From NCBI GenBank assembly GCA_964495085.1, contig CAZBUK010000008.1:1-64000 (forward strand): a stretch of DNA of 64,000 bases, read 5' to 3'. The DNA comes from CAZBUK01 sp964495085. GTDB taxonomy: Bacteria; Bacteroidota; Ignavibacteria; T3Sed10-11. Shown here in pieces: positions 27,287 to 36,525 of this stretch. The translations under genes and the position numbers were made by a program. The notes beneath the pieces were generated by a model that did not search any database, was not told the origin of the DNA, and was given only the letters and a program-made list of their open reading frames with translations. Within the stretch, counting starts at the first letter, position 1. Each line of letters begins with the position of its first letter.

Positions 27287-28651
27287 TTAATAAGCGATAC
27301 TGTACCGGTCGATCAGTTGACCGGAACGGATACTGAATACATAGACGACATCGATCCACGGACTCCCGGCCGATTCTGCGGTGCCGGGTGCATAGTATTC
27401 CGATCGGATTGCCGATTCTACAGCCGGGGACTGGAGCAGCGGGTGATCGCTTTTGAGGATAGTCGCAGCGAGTGGCCTACCGTCATTGTCAAGCGTGACC
27501 CGAACGACGACCTCTCCTTCGATCCCTGACCGCAAAGCGGCACCGGAATAGAGGGGTTGTTCTAATCTGATCACATTCGCCGCCGGCACAACCGTGACCT
27601 CCCCCAGAGGATCACCCCCGGCTGGTTTAGTTTCTTCGATGACCTGATCTTCGGCTAACCCCTCAATCAGGTCCTCGTCGGTAAAATCGGCGTCGGCCGG
27701 ATTATCGACGGGCGGTTCATACGCGGAAGATTCCGCAGCAGTTGTATCTTTGGGCGCAGCCGGCAGAGCTGCCGTCTCGTCGAATACCTCATTCGAATCC
27801 TGAATGTCTGCTCGTTCTACCTGAGGAAATACTTCCGGCAGTAACCGCGACCGTCCTGCGAACGTGAGCGGCGTCGCCTCGGACACGGGTATCTTTTCGG
27901 ACTTCGCCGCAACATCATCCAGCTCCGTTGCCGCAGGCCTTGATGTAAATTCATCAGCGGCAATTGCACCGTCGGTCGGCGAATTCAAAACTTTAAAATA
28001 AAACAGCATGACATTGACGAGCAGGAGGAGCGCGATCGCCACCGGTGCGATCTTGCGTCCGAGCGAAAATCGGCGTTTCTTTTTCTTTTCCCGGGTACTC
28101 GAGACCTGCGGTTCGCGCTTGCGAAGAACGGCAAGCTGCTGGATCTTCGATTCGAGATCGCGGGCAAGCGAATTCTCCGGATCGATGATATAAATGCGAC
28201 GAATCTCGTCGAGCGCGTGTTCGTAATCGCCACGGTCGATGCTTTCTTCCGCCCGCTGAATATACGTATCCTTCTGCCGTTTCAGCGCCCGGTCGCGTTC
28301 GCGGCTGCGCAGATCCTCGATATCCATGGCTTCATGTTCGGCTTCCCCGCGGATCTCCTGTTCTCCGGACACTCTCCGCTGCATATCATCGAGCGCTCGT
28401 CGTTTGATCTCGGGGATAGAATCGAGAAGTTCTTTTCGTTCTATCGGTGTCAGGATCTTTTTAAATCCCTGCCCGGTAAGGGTTTTCAGCTGTCGTTCGA
28501 GCGCGATCAGATAGATATTCTGAGGGTCGATATATTTTGCCTCGCGTACAGCATCGAGTGCGCGCGTATAGTTTGCAGTCTCGATTCTGATCTCGCATTT
28601 TTTTAGTACTTCCGTAAGGCGGCTGTGCAACACTTCATTCTGCGTAGCCAT
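27287..28651 (-). CDS. TonB-type energy transducer with cytoplasmic TPR-like modules
   Basis: A 454-aa protein with unusual topology. The N-terminal 195 residues are cytoplasmic and contain two TPR-like modules (about 16-53, ALDAVREAKYIDPQN; about 130-170, ALDEIRRIYIIDPEN) joined by a charged coiled coil. A basic stretch (187-200) precedes a single membrane helix (about 200-221). A Pro/Ala/Asp/Glu-rich periplasmic linker (about 222-355) leads to a TonB C-terminal domain (about 360-443; GIEGEVVVRVTLDNDGRP, then AIRSEYYAPG). Classical TonB has only a short cytoplasmic tail. The gene lies 18 bases downstream of the 988-aa protein made of the same module, so the two are very likely co-expressed and may interact. 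GAGGAGA stands seven bases before the ATG. The presumed role is to energise outer-membrane receptors such as the one at 32-34.7 kb. Confidence 0.88.
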   Translation of the reverse strand: MATQNEVLHSRLTEVLKKCEIRIETANYTRALDAVREAKYIDPQNIYLIALERQLKTLTGQGFKKILTPIERKELLDSIPEIKRRALDDMQRRVSGEQEIRGEAEHEAMDIEDLRSRERDRALKRQKDTYIQRAEESIDRGDYEHALDEIRRIYIIDPENSLARDLESKIQQLAVLRKREPQVSSTREKKKKRRFSLGRKIAPVAIALLLLVNVMLFYFKVLNSPTDGAIAADEFTSRPAATELDDVAAKSEKIPVSEATPLTFAGRSRLLPEVFPQVERADIQDSNEVFDETAALPAAPKDTTAAESSAYEPPVDNPADADFTDEDLIEGLAEDQVIEETKPAGGDPLGEVTVVPAANVIRLEQPLYSGAALRSGIEGEVVVRVTLDNDGRPLAATILKSDHPLLQSPAVESAIRSEYYAPGTAESAGSPWIDVVYVFSIRSGQLIDRYSIAY

Positions 28652-28669
28652 GCATATATCTCCTCGCTG

Positions 28670-31636
28670 TTATTGATTCGCGGCTTTCTTGGTGTATACC
28701 AGGGTAAGACCCTGCGCGGCATGCTTATGTTTTTCCGACTTAAACCGTATTCGCTCTTCGTATGCCGGAATTTCCTCGTTGAGCGGATCGACTGCGTATG
28801 CTTTCGCGATCTCGTCGAGCGCCTGGGTGAACTGCTTCTTCTCGGCAAACGCTTCCGCCGCTTTCAGATGAACCCGTACATTCAGTTTCCGTTCTTCCAG
28901 ACTGATGTCTTCGTCGCGCATTTCGACCGCGTGCGGTTCTTCGGCGTTCTCCTTCCGGCGTATGGCTTTCCATATCTTTTCCTCCAACCGGATCAATTCT
29001 ACGTACTGATCGTCTACCATGCGTCCGAACGCGACTTCAGCGAGGGCTTCGTCGAAAGATTCTTTGAGGAGAAGCTGTTTTGCCTTCTCGAGATGTTTCC
29101 GAATGGCTTCCTGTTTTTCGTCGATTTCCTGCTGCTCCCGATCCGTTGTCCATTTTGCATACACATGGCGAATCTCTTCTTCCAGATCGACCATGTCGGG
29201 CTCAGCCTTTGATGTTCCCGATGCTTCGTTCCGCATCGCCGGATCGAGCGTTTCGAGTTTCATATAATAGTTGGCCAGCGCCTCCTTGTACAGTTGCTTC
29301 GAATCGAACCTTCCCGCCCGTGCTTCCTGTGTCTCGTTCGCCGTCACCTTCTCCCACAGTTCCTCCGCCTCTTTCCAACGCCGATCGGCATCCTCGATGT
29401 TTTGTTGGATCGATTTCAGCTCTTCATTGTTCGGATCTATCTTCAGTCCGTCGTGAACCGCTTCAGCCGCGCTTCTGTAATCTTCCTGCACCAGATACAT
29501 TTTGGCTCTGTTGAGCTGGGTCCGGACGGCTTTCTGTCGCTTCTGCTGGTCGCGATACGACGCATACTCTTTCTGTGTAGCTCGTTCGAGGCGCTTGACG
29601 TCCTCGTTGAGAGGATCAAGCATAAAAGCTTTTGCGATTTCGTCTGTCGCCTTCTCATATTCCTTCCGGGAGCGGTACCTGTGCGCCTCCGTCATATGAT
29701 GCGTAATACGCTCGTTCTTATCATCCTCATCCGTATGTCTCATCTGCGGAGCTTTGCTCTCTCTTCGCTGGGGCTCCTGCGCCGCTGCCGTATTTGTCTT
29801 CTTCTGGGCCGGTTGAGTCGGCGGGTTCTGTGAAGCGCGCTGTTCAGTTTTCTCCGCCGTTCGGATCGATTGCACCGGCTTTATCGTTTTTCTTACCGCC
29901 GGTTTCGCTTCAGTTCGAGGCTTCCGGACTATCTCTTGTGCAACCGGGCGCTTTACCGGTACCTCGTTTATGCTTCCTGCATCCTGCTCGTCCTGACCAT
30001 CTTTAGGAGCATCAGTCGCGACCGCTTCTGGAGTTTCGTGTACCTCCGTCTTCTGCTCCGCGACGGCTTTCAGCTCATTGTCCGCAGGTACCGATTCGGG
30101 CCCGTGCATGTCTTCCGCAACCGGGGTTTCCTCCTGCTCGGCGACGAGCATCGGGTCCGGTGCCGGGGTATCTTCGCTCTCCGGCACTAATTCATTATCC
30201 GCCGTATCCCGCAGGGTTTCCGCCGATTCCGATCGTTTCCGATCCTGCAGCCGCCATACTTCCTGCTCAAGTCCAATGATCTCATCATCGAAGGGATCGA
30301 TGACGAATGCTAGTGCGATTTCACCGAGCGCATTTTCGAAACGTTCTTCGCTCAGGTAATGACGCGCTTTTTTCAGATACCCGGCGATCTTTTCCCTATC
30401 CGCTCTCTTGCGATTCTCTTCCTCCGCGGATTCGCCGGCTGTGGCCCGTTCCTGCGCACTCTGAATAATACGCCGCATCTCATCTTCCTGCTTCTGACGC
30501 AGTTCCTCTTCACGCTTCAGCCGCTCCTCCTCAGCCGCGCGAACGGCATCTTCCTGCGCTTTGATGATCCTCTCCTCGCACTGCTGCAGCGTATCGTTCA
30601 GCGGGTCGAGAACATATGCTGCCGCGATGACGCGAAGCGCATCGGAAAATTTACCTTGCTTGAGATATACCTCCGCTGTGTCGATTTGTTTTCGCACCTT
30701 CGCCATGGTGGCTTCGCGTTTCCGCTGCTGCTCGGCTTGCTGAAGCCGGTAGCGCTCAAGCTCTTCGGTATATCGCTTTTCTTCGGCATCGCGGATCTCC
30801 TGTTCAAGATTGATCATATCCGAGTTCAGAGGGTCGATGACGATCACGAAGGCAAGCTCGCTGAGCGCCTCTTCAAGCTGTCCCTTCCCGAACAAATCGC
30901 GTGCTTTTTTTATGTGCTGATTAACCTTGACCTGCTGGGCATTGCGGCGATTCTCTTCTTCCTTCTTGCGTTTTTCCTCACCTTCACGCCGGATCCGTAG
31001 CAATTCCGATTTCAGATAATCCTTACGGCGCTGTTCTTCCTCCTCGAGACGCTTCTGGCGTTCCTGCTCTTCGTTTCTGAGAACCTGCTCCTGATCTCTC
31101 CGCACGAGTCCCTCGAACGCGGCGACCTCCTCGTTCGACGGGTCGATCATGTTGATGCGGGCGATTTCATCCAGAGCGCGGTTAAACTCGCCATGCTGGT
31201 GAAATTCCTTCGATCTTGATATCAACTCTTCGACTTTTTTCCGGATAGCATCGCGGCGCTGGGATTCCGTCCGCCGGCTTTCGGTCTCCTGCTTTCTAAG
31301 GAGATCGACTTTCTCCTGCATACGGGTCGCGGCTTCGGCGCTTCGGTTCGCTTCCGCTATCGCTCTACTGGAAATCTGCTCGAGTTCGGGGGTCTTCGGC
31401 GGGGTCGGCGCACTCTCGGCGTTTTCATCTCTGGCATTCGCCATGATCGAGCGAACCCGCTCTTCATAGGCGACTGCATATAAATTTCTGGGATTGCGCG
31501 TACGGGCTTTTATGATTTCGGCGAGCGCCTGTTCATATGCTCCGTTCTTTACCAGCTTATCCGCTTGCCTCAGGAAAACCGATACATCCTTCAGTTGATC
31601 GGCGCTGGTGGGAGGATTTTGCCGTTCGTTTACCAT
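28670..31636 (-). CDS. Large TPR-like repeat/coiled-coil protein
   Basis: A 988-aa protein without signal peptide or membrane helix. About ten copies of a TPR-like module lie near residues 20-60, 131-175, 236-280, 312-357, 414-460, 645-685, 703-750, 775-825 (degenerate), 843-885 and 920-960. The core is a helix ending in 'ALxEIAxAYxIDPLNxEIxxLE' (for example ALDEIARINMIDPSNEE, ALSELAFVIVIDPLN, ALDEIAKAYAVDPLNEE). Highly charged Glu/Arg/Lys coiled coils separate the modules, and an acidic Pro/Ala-rich linker fills about 465-640. I do not recognise a characterised family. The repeats suggest a long cytoplasmic scaffold that binds the like modules of the TonB-type protein encoded next. The ATG at 31636 has GAGGGG eight bases upstream. 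Confidence 0.9.
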   Translation of the reverse strand: MVNERQNPPTSADQLKDVSVFLRQADKLVKNGAYEQALAEIIKARTRNPRNLYAVAYEERVRSIMANARDENAESAPTPPKTPELEQISSRAIAEANRSAEAATRMQEKVDLLRKQETESRRTESQRRDAIRKKVEELISRSKEFHQHGEFNRALDEIARINMIDPSNEEVAAFEGLVRRDQEQVLRNEEQERQKRLEEEEQRRKDYLKSELLRIRREGEEKRKKEEENRRNAQQVKVNQHIKKARDLFGKGQLEEALSELAFVIVIDPLNSDMINLEQEIRDAEEKRYTEELERYRLQQAEQQRKREATMAKVRKQIDTAEVYLKQGKFSDALRVIAAAYVLDPLNDTLQQCEERIIKAQEDAVRAAEEERLKREEELRQKQEDEMRRIIQSAQERATAGESAEEENRKRADREKIAGYLKKARHYLSEERFENALGEIALAFVIDPFDDEIIGLEQEVWRLQDRKRSESAETLRDTADNELVPESEDTPAPDPMLVAEQEETPVAEDMHGPESVPADNELKAVAEQKTEVHETPEAVATDAPKDGQDEQDAGSINEVPVKRPVAQEIVRKPRTEAKPAVRKTIKPVQSIRTAEKTEQRASQNPPTQPAQKKTNTAAAQEPQRRESKAPQMRHTDEDDKNERITHHMTEAHRYRSRKEYEKATDEIAKAFMLDPLNEDVKRLERATQKEYASYRDQQKRQKAVRTQLNRAKMYLVQEDYRSAAEAVHDGLKIDPNNEELKSIQQNIEDADRRWKEAEELWEKVTANETQEARAGRFDSKQLYKEALANYYMKLETLDPAMRNEASGTSKAEPDMVDLEEEIRHVYAKWTTDREQQEIDEKQEAIRKHLEKAKQLLLKESFDEALAEVAFGRMVDDQYVELIRLEEKIWKAIRRKENAEEPHAVEMRDEDISLEERKLNVRVHLKAAEAFAEKKQFTQALDEIAKAYAVDPLNEEIPAYEERIRFKSEKHKHAAQGLTLVYTKKAANQ

Positions 31637-32086
31637 GTTGTTTGCCCCTCAGATTAAGTTTGCCCCGGTTTCCGCACAGAACGATGACAGCGAATATCCC
31701 CCATACCATTAAATATTCTCATCGGTTCCTATTTCATACGGCCTTACCGGTGTACAATATGAGGCACATGGTGTGCCAGTAAGGATTACCGCAGATGTGA
31801 ATAAATAACTGATTCTCCATATCTTATTTATTAATAAGAATATAAAGACGAATTTAATACCGGGTTAGCTGCGTTAGGGAACACGAATCGGGGAAGGACC
31901 AGAACTATTTACAAACACCGATATACAAATTCTACAAAAGTATATGGATTGAAATTTCGGGCCTTTTGAAGGATTTGAGAGAGAAACGCACCCAGGAAAC
32001 GTTCATACATCTCTCTCTCTGAGAGAACTATGCCGCCGGGAGGTAAACGGAGGACGAACGAGTGATGGGCTATGTCTGGATTGCGG
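31637..32086. other. Intergenic region upstream of the TPR-TonB operon
   Basis: No gene is supported in these 450 bases. It contains an AT-rich segment around 31800-31870 that is a plausible promoter region for the minus-strand TPR gene. No convincing terminator for the receptor gene ending at 32087 is seen. Confidence 0.4.
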
Positions 32087-34711
32087 TTAAATGGTATATC
32101 GCACACCGACGATGACCATGCGGCCTGCCGGCAGATATCCGCCGTATTCGCGGGTGAGGTCGTTGAAGAAATTAAATACGTTTACGAACAATTCATAACT
32201 TTCGAACGCAGTATACTTTCCCGATACGTCTACCTTCACGAACGAATCGAATACACGTTCATACTGGGAGATGTGAAAAATTCTTCCGTCGTGCGCCCAC
32301 ATGTGCAGATCGTTGTCGATGCGCTCACCGACATAATAAATATCGGCATTCAGAATAAAAGTATTAATGGGTTGGAGGGCGAAGAAGAATGAGCCGGCAC
32401 GATTCGGTACGCGAAGCAAGGTGAACTCCCGGGAGTTGCCGCCGATGATCTCAACCGCACGATTCCAGTGAAAACTATGAGCAAGACCGAACTGAAACCA
32501 TTCGATCGGTACGATAAAGGCTTCCAGTTCCAATCCTCTGTTCGTTACTCTTCCCGCATTGATCCACCGATAAGCTGCCTGCGCACCGGTGATGGTTTCC
32601 TGCTGGAATGCATCGCGGGTCTCTTGCGAGAAATACGTCGCGGTCACCGATATCTTCCCGTCGAGCATATACTGGGTGAATCCCGTCTCCCAGCCGTCCA
32701 TGATCTCGGCGCGCAACTCCGGATTTGGTACCTCAATCGGCGCCTGGCCAAAGATCATTGAATAATGCGGGTGCCGTATTCCCCTGCCGATGCTCCCTCG
32801 TAAAATGCCGATCCACGAATCGGTTACCTTGAAACGATAGCCAAGGTTCAGCGATGGGCTGATCGGATACGTGAACACCTCGCCTCTCGCCTGTATCTGG
32901 TCCATACGGATGCCGAAGGTGACGTCGAAATTCTCGGAGGATTTGAAAGACCAGCTCAGATATTTTCCGACGATCATTTGTTCGGTCCGGTTCTTGAACA
33001 ATCTCTCGAACACATCGTCGTTCTCTTTCTGAACATCTCGGGATCTATCCTCCCGCTGCACTTCTATTCCGGCGGAGAAGGTACCTCTTTCCGTCTCCCC
33101 GACCGGCACGATGAATCTGGTATTGTAGTGCAGCGTCGGCTTCAGATGGATATCTCGTTCGGATATATTCTCGCTCTGGCGCGGGAATCTGTATAGGTCG
33201 CCGCCGGTATACGGTTCAGGCACAGTGTAATCGAGTATTCCCTGCAGGTATTCGGTGCCGAGTATGACCGATTGTTCCCACCACGAATACAGATCGACAT
33301 CGAAATTGAGACTGCCGATGCCGCGCTGCTGCCTGGAAGATACTTCGGGATTGATGATCGGGGTCATCGCCATCGAGCGGATATTCTGCGCATACGGCCA
33401 GCCGCTGAGCAGTTCGGTGAAACGGAACGTCGCCCGTACTGCAACCTTCTCACCCGGCTGTATTTTTGTACCCGCCGTTACGGCCGACATGCGGCTGCTG
33501 TGGTTTACCAGGATACCGTCGTCCCGTGTATGTCTAATAGTAATGCCCGAAGATACGATCTCGTTTCCACCGCCGATACTGCCGAAGTATTCCTGCCAGA
33601 AAGGATCGAACCTCTTCGACGAACTCTTGGCCAGTCCTCCTGCTGCAGAGATGGAAGCGTGCATCGGACCCTCCCTGCCGGTGTCGGTATACAGATTGAT
33701 AACTCCGGACATCGCGCTGGCACCGTATCTTCCGCTGGCCTGCGGACCGCGCAAGACCTCTATGCGTGAGAGATTATCGGTTATAAAAGTTTCCCAGTAT
33801 ATCCCGTCCACCGGAATGCCGTCGACGTTGATCCGCATATAATCGGACGGATTATGGAAAGAGCCGACGCCCCGGAACTGAAGATATCCCCCTCCCGACG
33901 ACATCCCGTTTTCGAAGAAGGTAAGCCCGGCGACCCTGCTCCGAAGCACCTGGCCGATCCACATTCCCCCGGTCCGGTCGATTTGATCCTGCTCGATCCG
34001 GGTCCCTGAAACCCCCAGCCCTCCGTTATGTTGTCGCGGATTCAGATCATCGATAAATATTTCGCCGATCTGGAGTACCGCCGGATTGAGCGACAACCGA
34101 TGGACCAATTGTCTGCTATCCGAAACCGCGATCTGTCTTTCTTCGGTTTCATAGCTGACATGCGTAGCGCGTATGGTGTAAGCTCCCGGGGGGATATGCC
34201 CAAGTTCGAATTCGCCTTCGGAGTCCGTTGTCGTTCCGATGAGGAGTTCTTTCAGATAAATATTTACACTCGGTATGGGTTTACCGGTCTGCTGGTCGGT
34301 TACGGCGCCTTGCAGTGTTCCCGGCCGGCTCGTAAAATTCAGCTGCGGCACCAGAACGATTCGGCCGGAATTCGCGAGCATCATATCCAGGCCCGATCCC
34401 GTGAGAATTTTCCGGAGGGCTGCGATAGGCGATTCGAAGAGCACAACCGCCGAGACGGGTTTGCTAAGCCGTTCCGAATCGAGGCTGTATACCAGGACTA
34501 TACCGGTTCGATTCGTGAATGTTGCGAGAGCTTCTTTTAAGGGGACATTATGAAAGGTAAACGACACCTGGTCATAAACCGATCTCGAGCCGTCGGCGAG
34601 TCCGCCGCCGTTAATCAGCGATGGCGATTGCGCAACCGTATGAGTAGAGAGCAATACGGAAAGGAAAACGCTCAGGATTGGAAAAACGAACGGCTTAAAG
34701 CGGTAGTTCAC
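32087..34711 (-). CDS. TonB-dependent receptor with STN signalling domain
   Basis: An 874-aa outer-membrane receptor: signal peptide (ending THTVAQ), secretin/TonB short N-terminal domain (about 50-115, VPLKEALATFTNRTGIVL), a carboxypeptidase-regulatory-like beta domain (about 132-208, GTLQGAVTDQQTGKPIP), plug (about 225-345, IEVLRGPQASGRYGASAMSGVINLYT) and a 22-strand barrel ending VGVRYTI. The STN domain normally signals through FecR to an ECF sigma factor, and both genes lie just upstream on the same strand. No SusD gene is near, so it is not a Sus-type pair. The substrate is unknown. The start codon is GTG at 34711, supported by GAGGAGGAG just upstream. Confidence 0.94.
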   Translation of the reverse strand: MNYRFKPFVFPILSVFLSVLLSTHTVAQSPSLINGGGLADGSRSVYDQVSFTFHNVPLKEALATFTNRTGIVLVYSLDSERLSKPVSAVVLFESPIAALRKILTGSGLDMMLANSGRIVLVPQLNFTSRPGTLQGAVTDQQTGKPIPSVNIYLKELLIGTTTDSEGEFELGHIPPGAYTIRATHVSYETEERQIAVSDSRQLVHRLSLNPAVLQIGEIFIDDLNPRQHNGGLGVSGTRIEQDQIDRTGGMWIGQVLRSRVAGLTFFENGMSSGGGYLQFRGVGSFHNPSDYMRINVDGIPVDGIYWETFITDNLSRIEVLRGPQASGRYGASAMSGVINLYTDTGREGPMHASISAAGGLAKSSSKRFDPFWQEYFGSIGGGNEIVSSGITIRHTRDDGILVNHSSRMSAVTAGTKIQPGEKVAVRATFRFTELLSGWPYAQNIRSMAMTPIINPEVSSRQQRGIGSLNFDVDLYSWWEQSVILGTEYLQGILDYTVPEPYTGGDLYRFPRQSENISERDIHLKPTLHYNTRFIVPVGETERGTFSAGIEVQREDRSRDVQKENDDVFERLFKNRTEQMIVGKYLSWSFKSSENFDVTFGIRMDQIQARGEVFTYPISPSLNLGYRFKVTDSWIGILRGSIGRGIRHPHYSMIFGQAPIEVPNPELRAEIMDGWETGFTQYMLDGKISVTATYFSQETRDAFQQETITGAQAAYRWINAGRVTNRGLELEAFIVPIEWFQFGLAHSFHWNRAVEIIGGNSREFTLLRVPNRAGSFFFALQPINTFILNADIYYVGERIDNDLHMWAHDGRIFHISQYERVFDSFVKVDVSGKYTAFESYELFVNVFNFFNDLTREYGGYLPAGRMVIVGVRYTI

Positions 34712-34782
34712 CGTCTCCTCCTCAATGATCCGCCCGGGATGTAGTCCCGGAACCGGCCGGGAGATTTACAAGCTTCCTGTTC

Positions 34783-35736
34783 TTAATCGGGTTGATACAG
34801 AACGAATCTGTCCTCTTCCTGCTGGTATCTTATATTTGCGGACCAGCAAATTTCGTTGAGGATCTGCGTGAGAGGTTCTCTGCCGAATTCGCCGGTAACG
34901 CGAATTCGTTCGAGGTCCTTATCCCGTAGCACGATGAGAACATTGTAGGTGCGATTGAGATCTTCGATGACATCAGTTAACGGTGTCTGTTCGAAGACGA
35001 TTCTTTCGCCGCGCCAGGATAATACCCGATGCAGATCGACGGGTAATGGATGGATTGCCGGGAGCTGTCTCTCTTTCCGGCTCATAAAACCCTGAGGAAT
35101 CTGAACTTCCTCAACGTTAGTTTCATCAGGTAAGCCCCGCAAGGCAACGGTTCCACTTTCGACACTGACTTCAACCCGGTTGCCGCGGGCGCGTACGTTA
35201 AATGAAGTTCCCACCACCCGGATAATACCCGCATCGGTCACGACCTCGAATCCCTCATCGGCCGATTTCACGTTAAAATACGCTTCTCCTTTTAAATATA
35301 CAAGTCTCGGGGTTCGTTCCGGATCCGTTTGTGATGGATGGTTTAAAACGCGGAGTTCGGTCTCGGTATTGAGTTGTACGTGGATATGTGCGGATAATCG
35401 GACATCCCTGGTTTCACCTGATGCCGCAATATATGTTATCTCACTACCCTGGATCAGATCCTCGATAGCTAATTTTTCCACCCGGGTTTCCGGAGTGAGG
35501 AAATACCAGAGTGCTACGCCTATGGCGAGCAGCAGCACGGCAGCGGCTTTATAAATCCAGGAAAAGTCGGGCTGGTTCCCGGCTACTTCGGATTGGCGGG
35601 AAGATGTGACCCCTGTCACCTGCGAAATAATCCGGTCTTCGAACCGGTCCGAAGGTTCCTGAACGGTATGGAGAATCTGCCACACCTGCTCCTGGCGTGT
35701 ATGGGAATCTCCTCCATTTTTACCGTTTTCTTTCAT
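34783..35736 (-). CDS. FecR-family anti-sigma/sigma regulator
   Basis: A 317-aa inner-membrane regulator: cytoplasmic N terminus (1-60), one membrane helix (about 62-80, AAAVLLLAIGVALWYFL), FecR beta domain (about 105-210, YLKGEAYFNVK, VVGTSFNVRARG, VSVESGTVAL) and a C-terminal DUF4974/STN-like domain (about 245-315, VIEDLNRTYNV). In known systems it receives a signal from the receptor STN domain and controls the ECF sigma factor by proteolysis. It lies 76 bases after the sigma gene and 71 bases before the receptor gene, the classical order. The ATG at 35736 has only a weak ribosome site. Confidence 0.95.
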   Translation of the reverse strand: MKENGKNGGDSHTRQEQVWQILHTVQEPSDRFEDRIISQVTGVTSSRQSEVAGNQPDFSWIYKAAAVLLLAIGVALWYFLTPETRVEKLAIEDLIQGSEITYIAASGETRDVRLSAHIHVQLNTETELRVLNHPSQTDPERTPRLVYLKGEAYFNVKSADEGFEVVTDAGIIRVVGTSFNVRARGNRVEVSVESGTVALRGLPDETNVEEVQIPQGFMSRKERQLPAIHPLPVDLHRVLSWRGERIVFEQTPLTDVIEDLNRTYNVLIVLRDKDLERIRVTGEFGREPLTQILNEICWSANIRYQQEEDRFVLYQPD

Positions 35737-35812
35737 ATCCGTTCAGATCGTGGTTTCCGTAGACAAGAGTCTTTCAGATAGATACGGTATCATTCTTAAA
35801 TCCCCTATCCGG

Positions 35813-36421
35813 TCACTCGAAATGGTGACGCAGCCGGTCGTAGAGTATATCTACAGCGCGTTGGATCTGATTCCCTACGGTTTTAATTGATATATTCAGT
35901 GTCTTTGCGATATCTCTCTGGCTAATCCCCTCGAATCGATGCATTCGGAAGATAAGGCCGCATCGTTCGGGAAGCGCCTGGAGCGCCTGCATGATATCGT
36001 TCTGGAGGATCGCATTCTCCACCCTTGCCAGTGACTGGCTGTCGACGAGTACATTAACCGGATCTTCGGCCTCTTCCCCCCTTTTCATCACCAATCCCGA
36101 AGCCGGTATCGGTCGCTGCTTTTCGAGCAGCCGCAGACAGCGGTTCTTTACCGATGTAATGAGATAGCCCTGCAAGGTCTCCTTCGGGTGCCATGTTTTC
36201 TGCTTACTCCAGATCTCCGCAAAAACATCCTGTACCACATCCTCCGCCGAATGCTTGTCGCCGAGAAATTGCCACGCATAATAATAGAGCCTGCGTGCGT
36301 AACCATGCACAAGTTCTGTAAACGCATCCTTGTCGCCGTTATTGATGCGGTCGACTAACGACCTCTCGTTACGGAAGCCGGCTTCATCCATTCGATTGAA
36401 AGTCCCCGATTTCTTATGCAT
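35813..36421 (-). CDS. ECF RNA polymerase sigma factor, FecI-like
   Basis: A 202-aa group IV sigma factor. Region 2 (about 30-100) shows EDVVQDVFAEIWSK for core binding and -10 recognition; region 4 (about 143-195) has the helix-turn-helix block QRDIAKTLNISIKTVGNQIQRA for -35 recognition. Region 3 is missing, as is usual for this group. It is followed on the same strand by fecR and the STN receptor, so it should direct transcription of that receptor when released. The ATG at 36421 is used; MDEAG ten codons on is an alternative with GGGGA upstream. Confidence 0.95.
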   Translation of the reverse strand: MHKKSGTFNRMDEAGFRNERSLVDRINNGDKDAFTELVHGYARRLYYYAWQFLGDKHSAEDVVQDVFAEIWSKQKTWHPKETLQGYLITSVKNRCLRLLEKQRPIPASGLVMKRGEEAEDPVNVLVDSQSLARVENAILQNDIMQALQALPERCGLIFRMHRFEGISQRDIAKTLNISIKTVGNQIQRAVDILYDRLRHHFE

Positions 36422-36525
36422 ATACGCTCATTTCCCAATTTCCGGACCGGGTTGGGATGCTTCTGAACCATCAGGTATTGAAACAAGGGACCCACGGGAA
36501 ATCGTTTCCGAGAATACCCCCCGCA

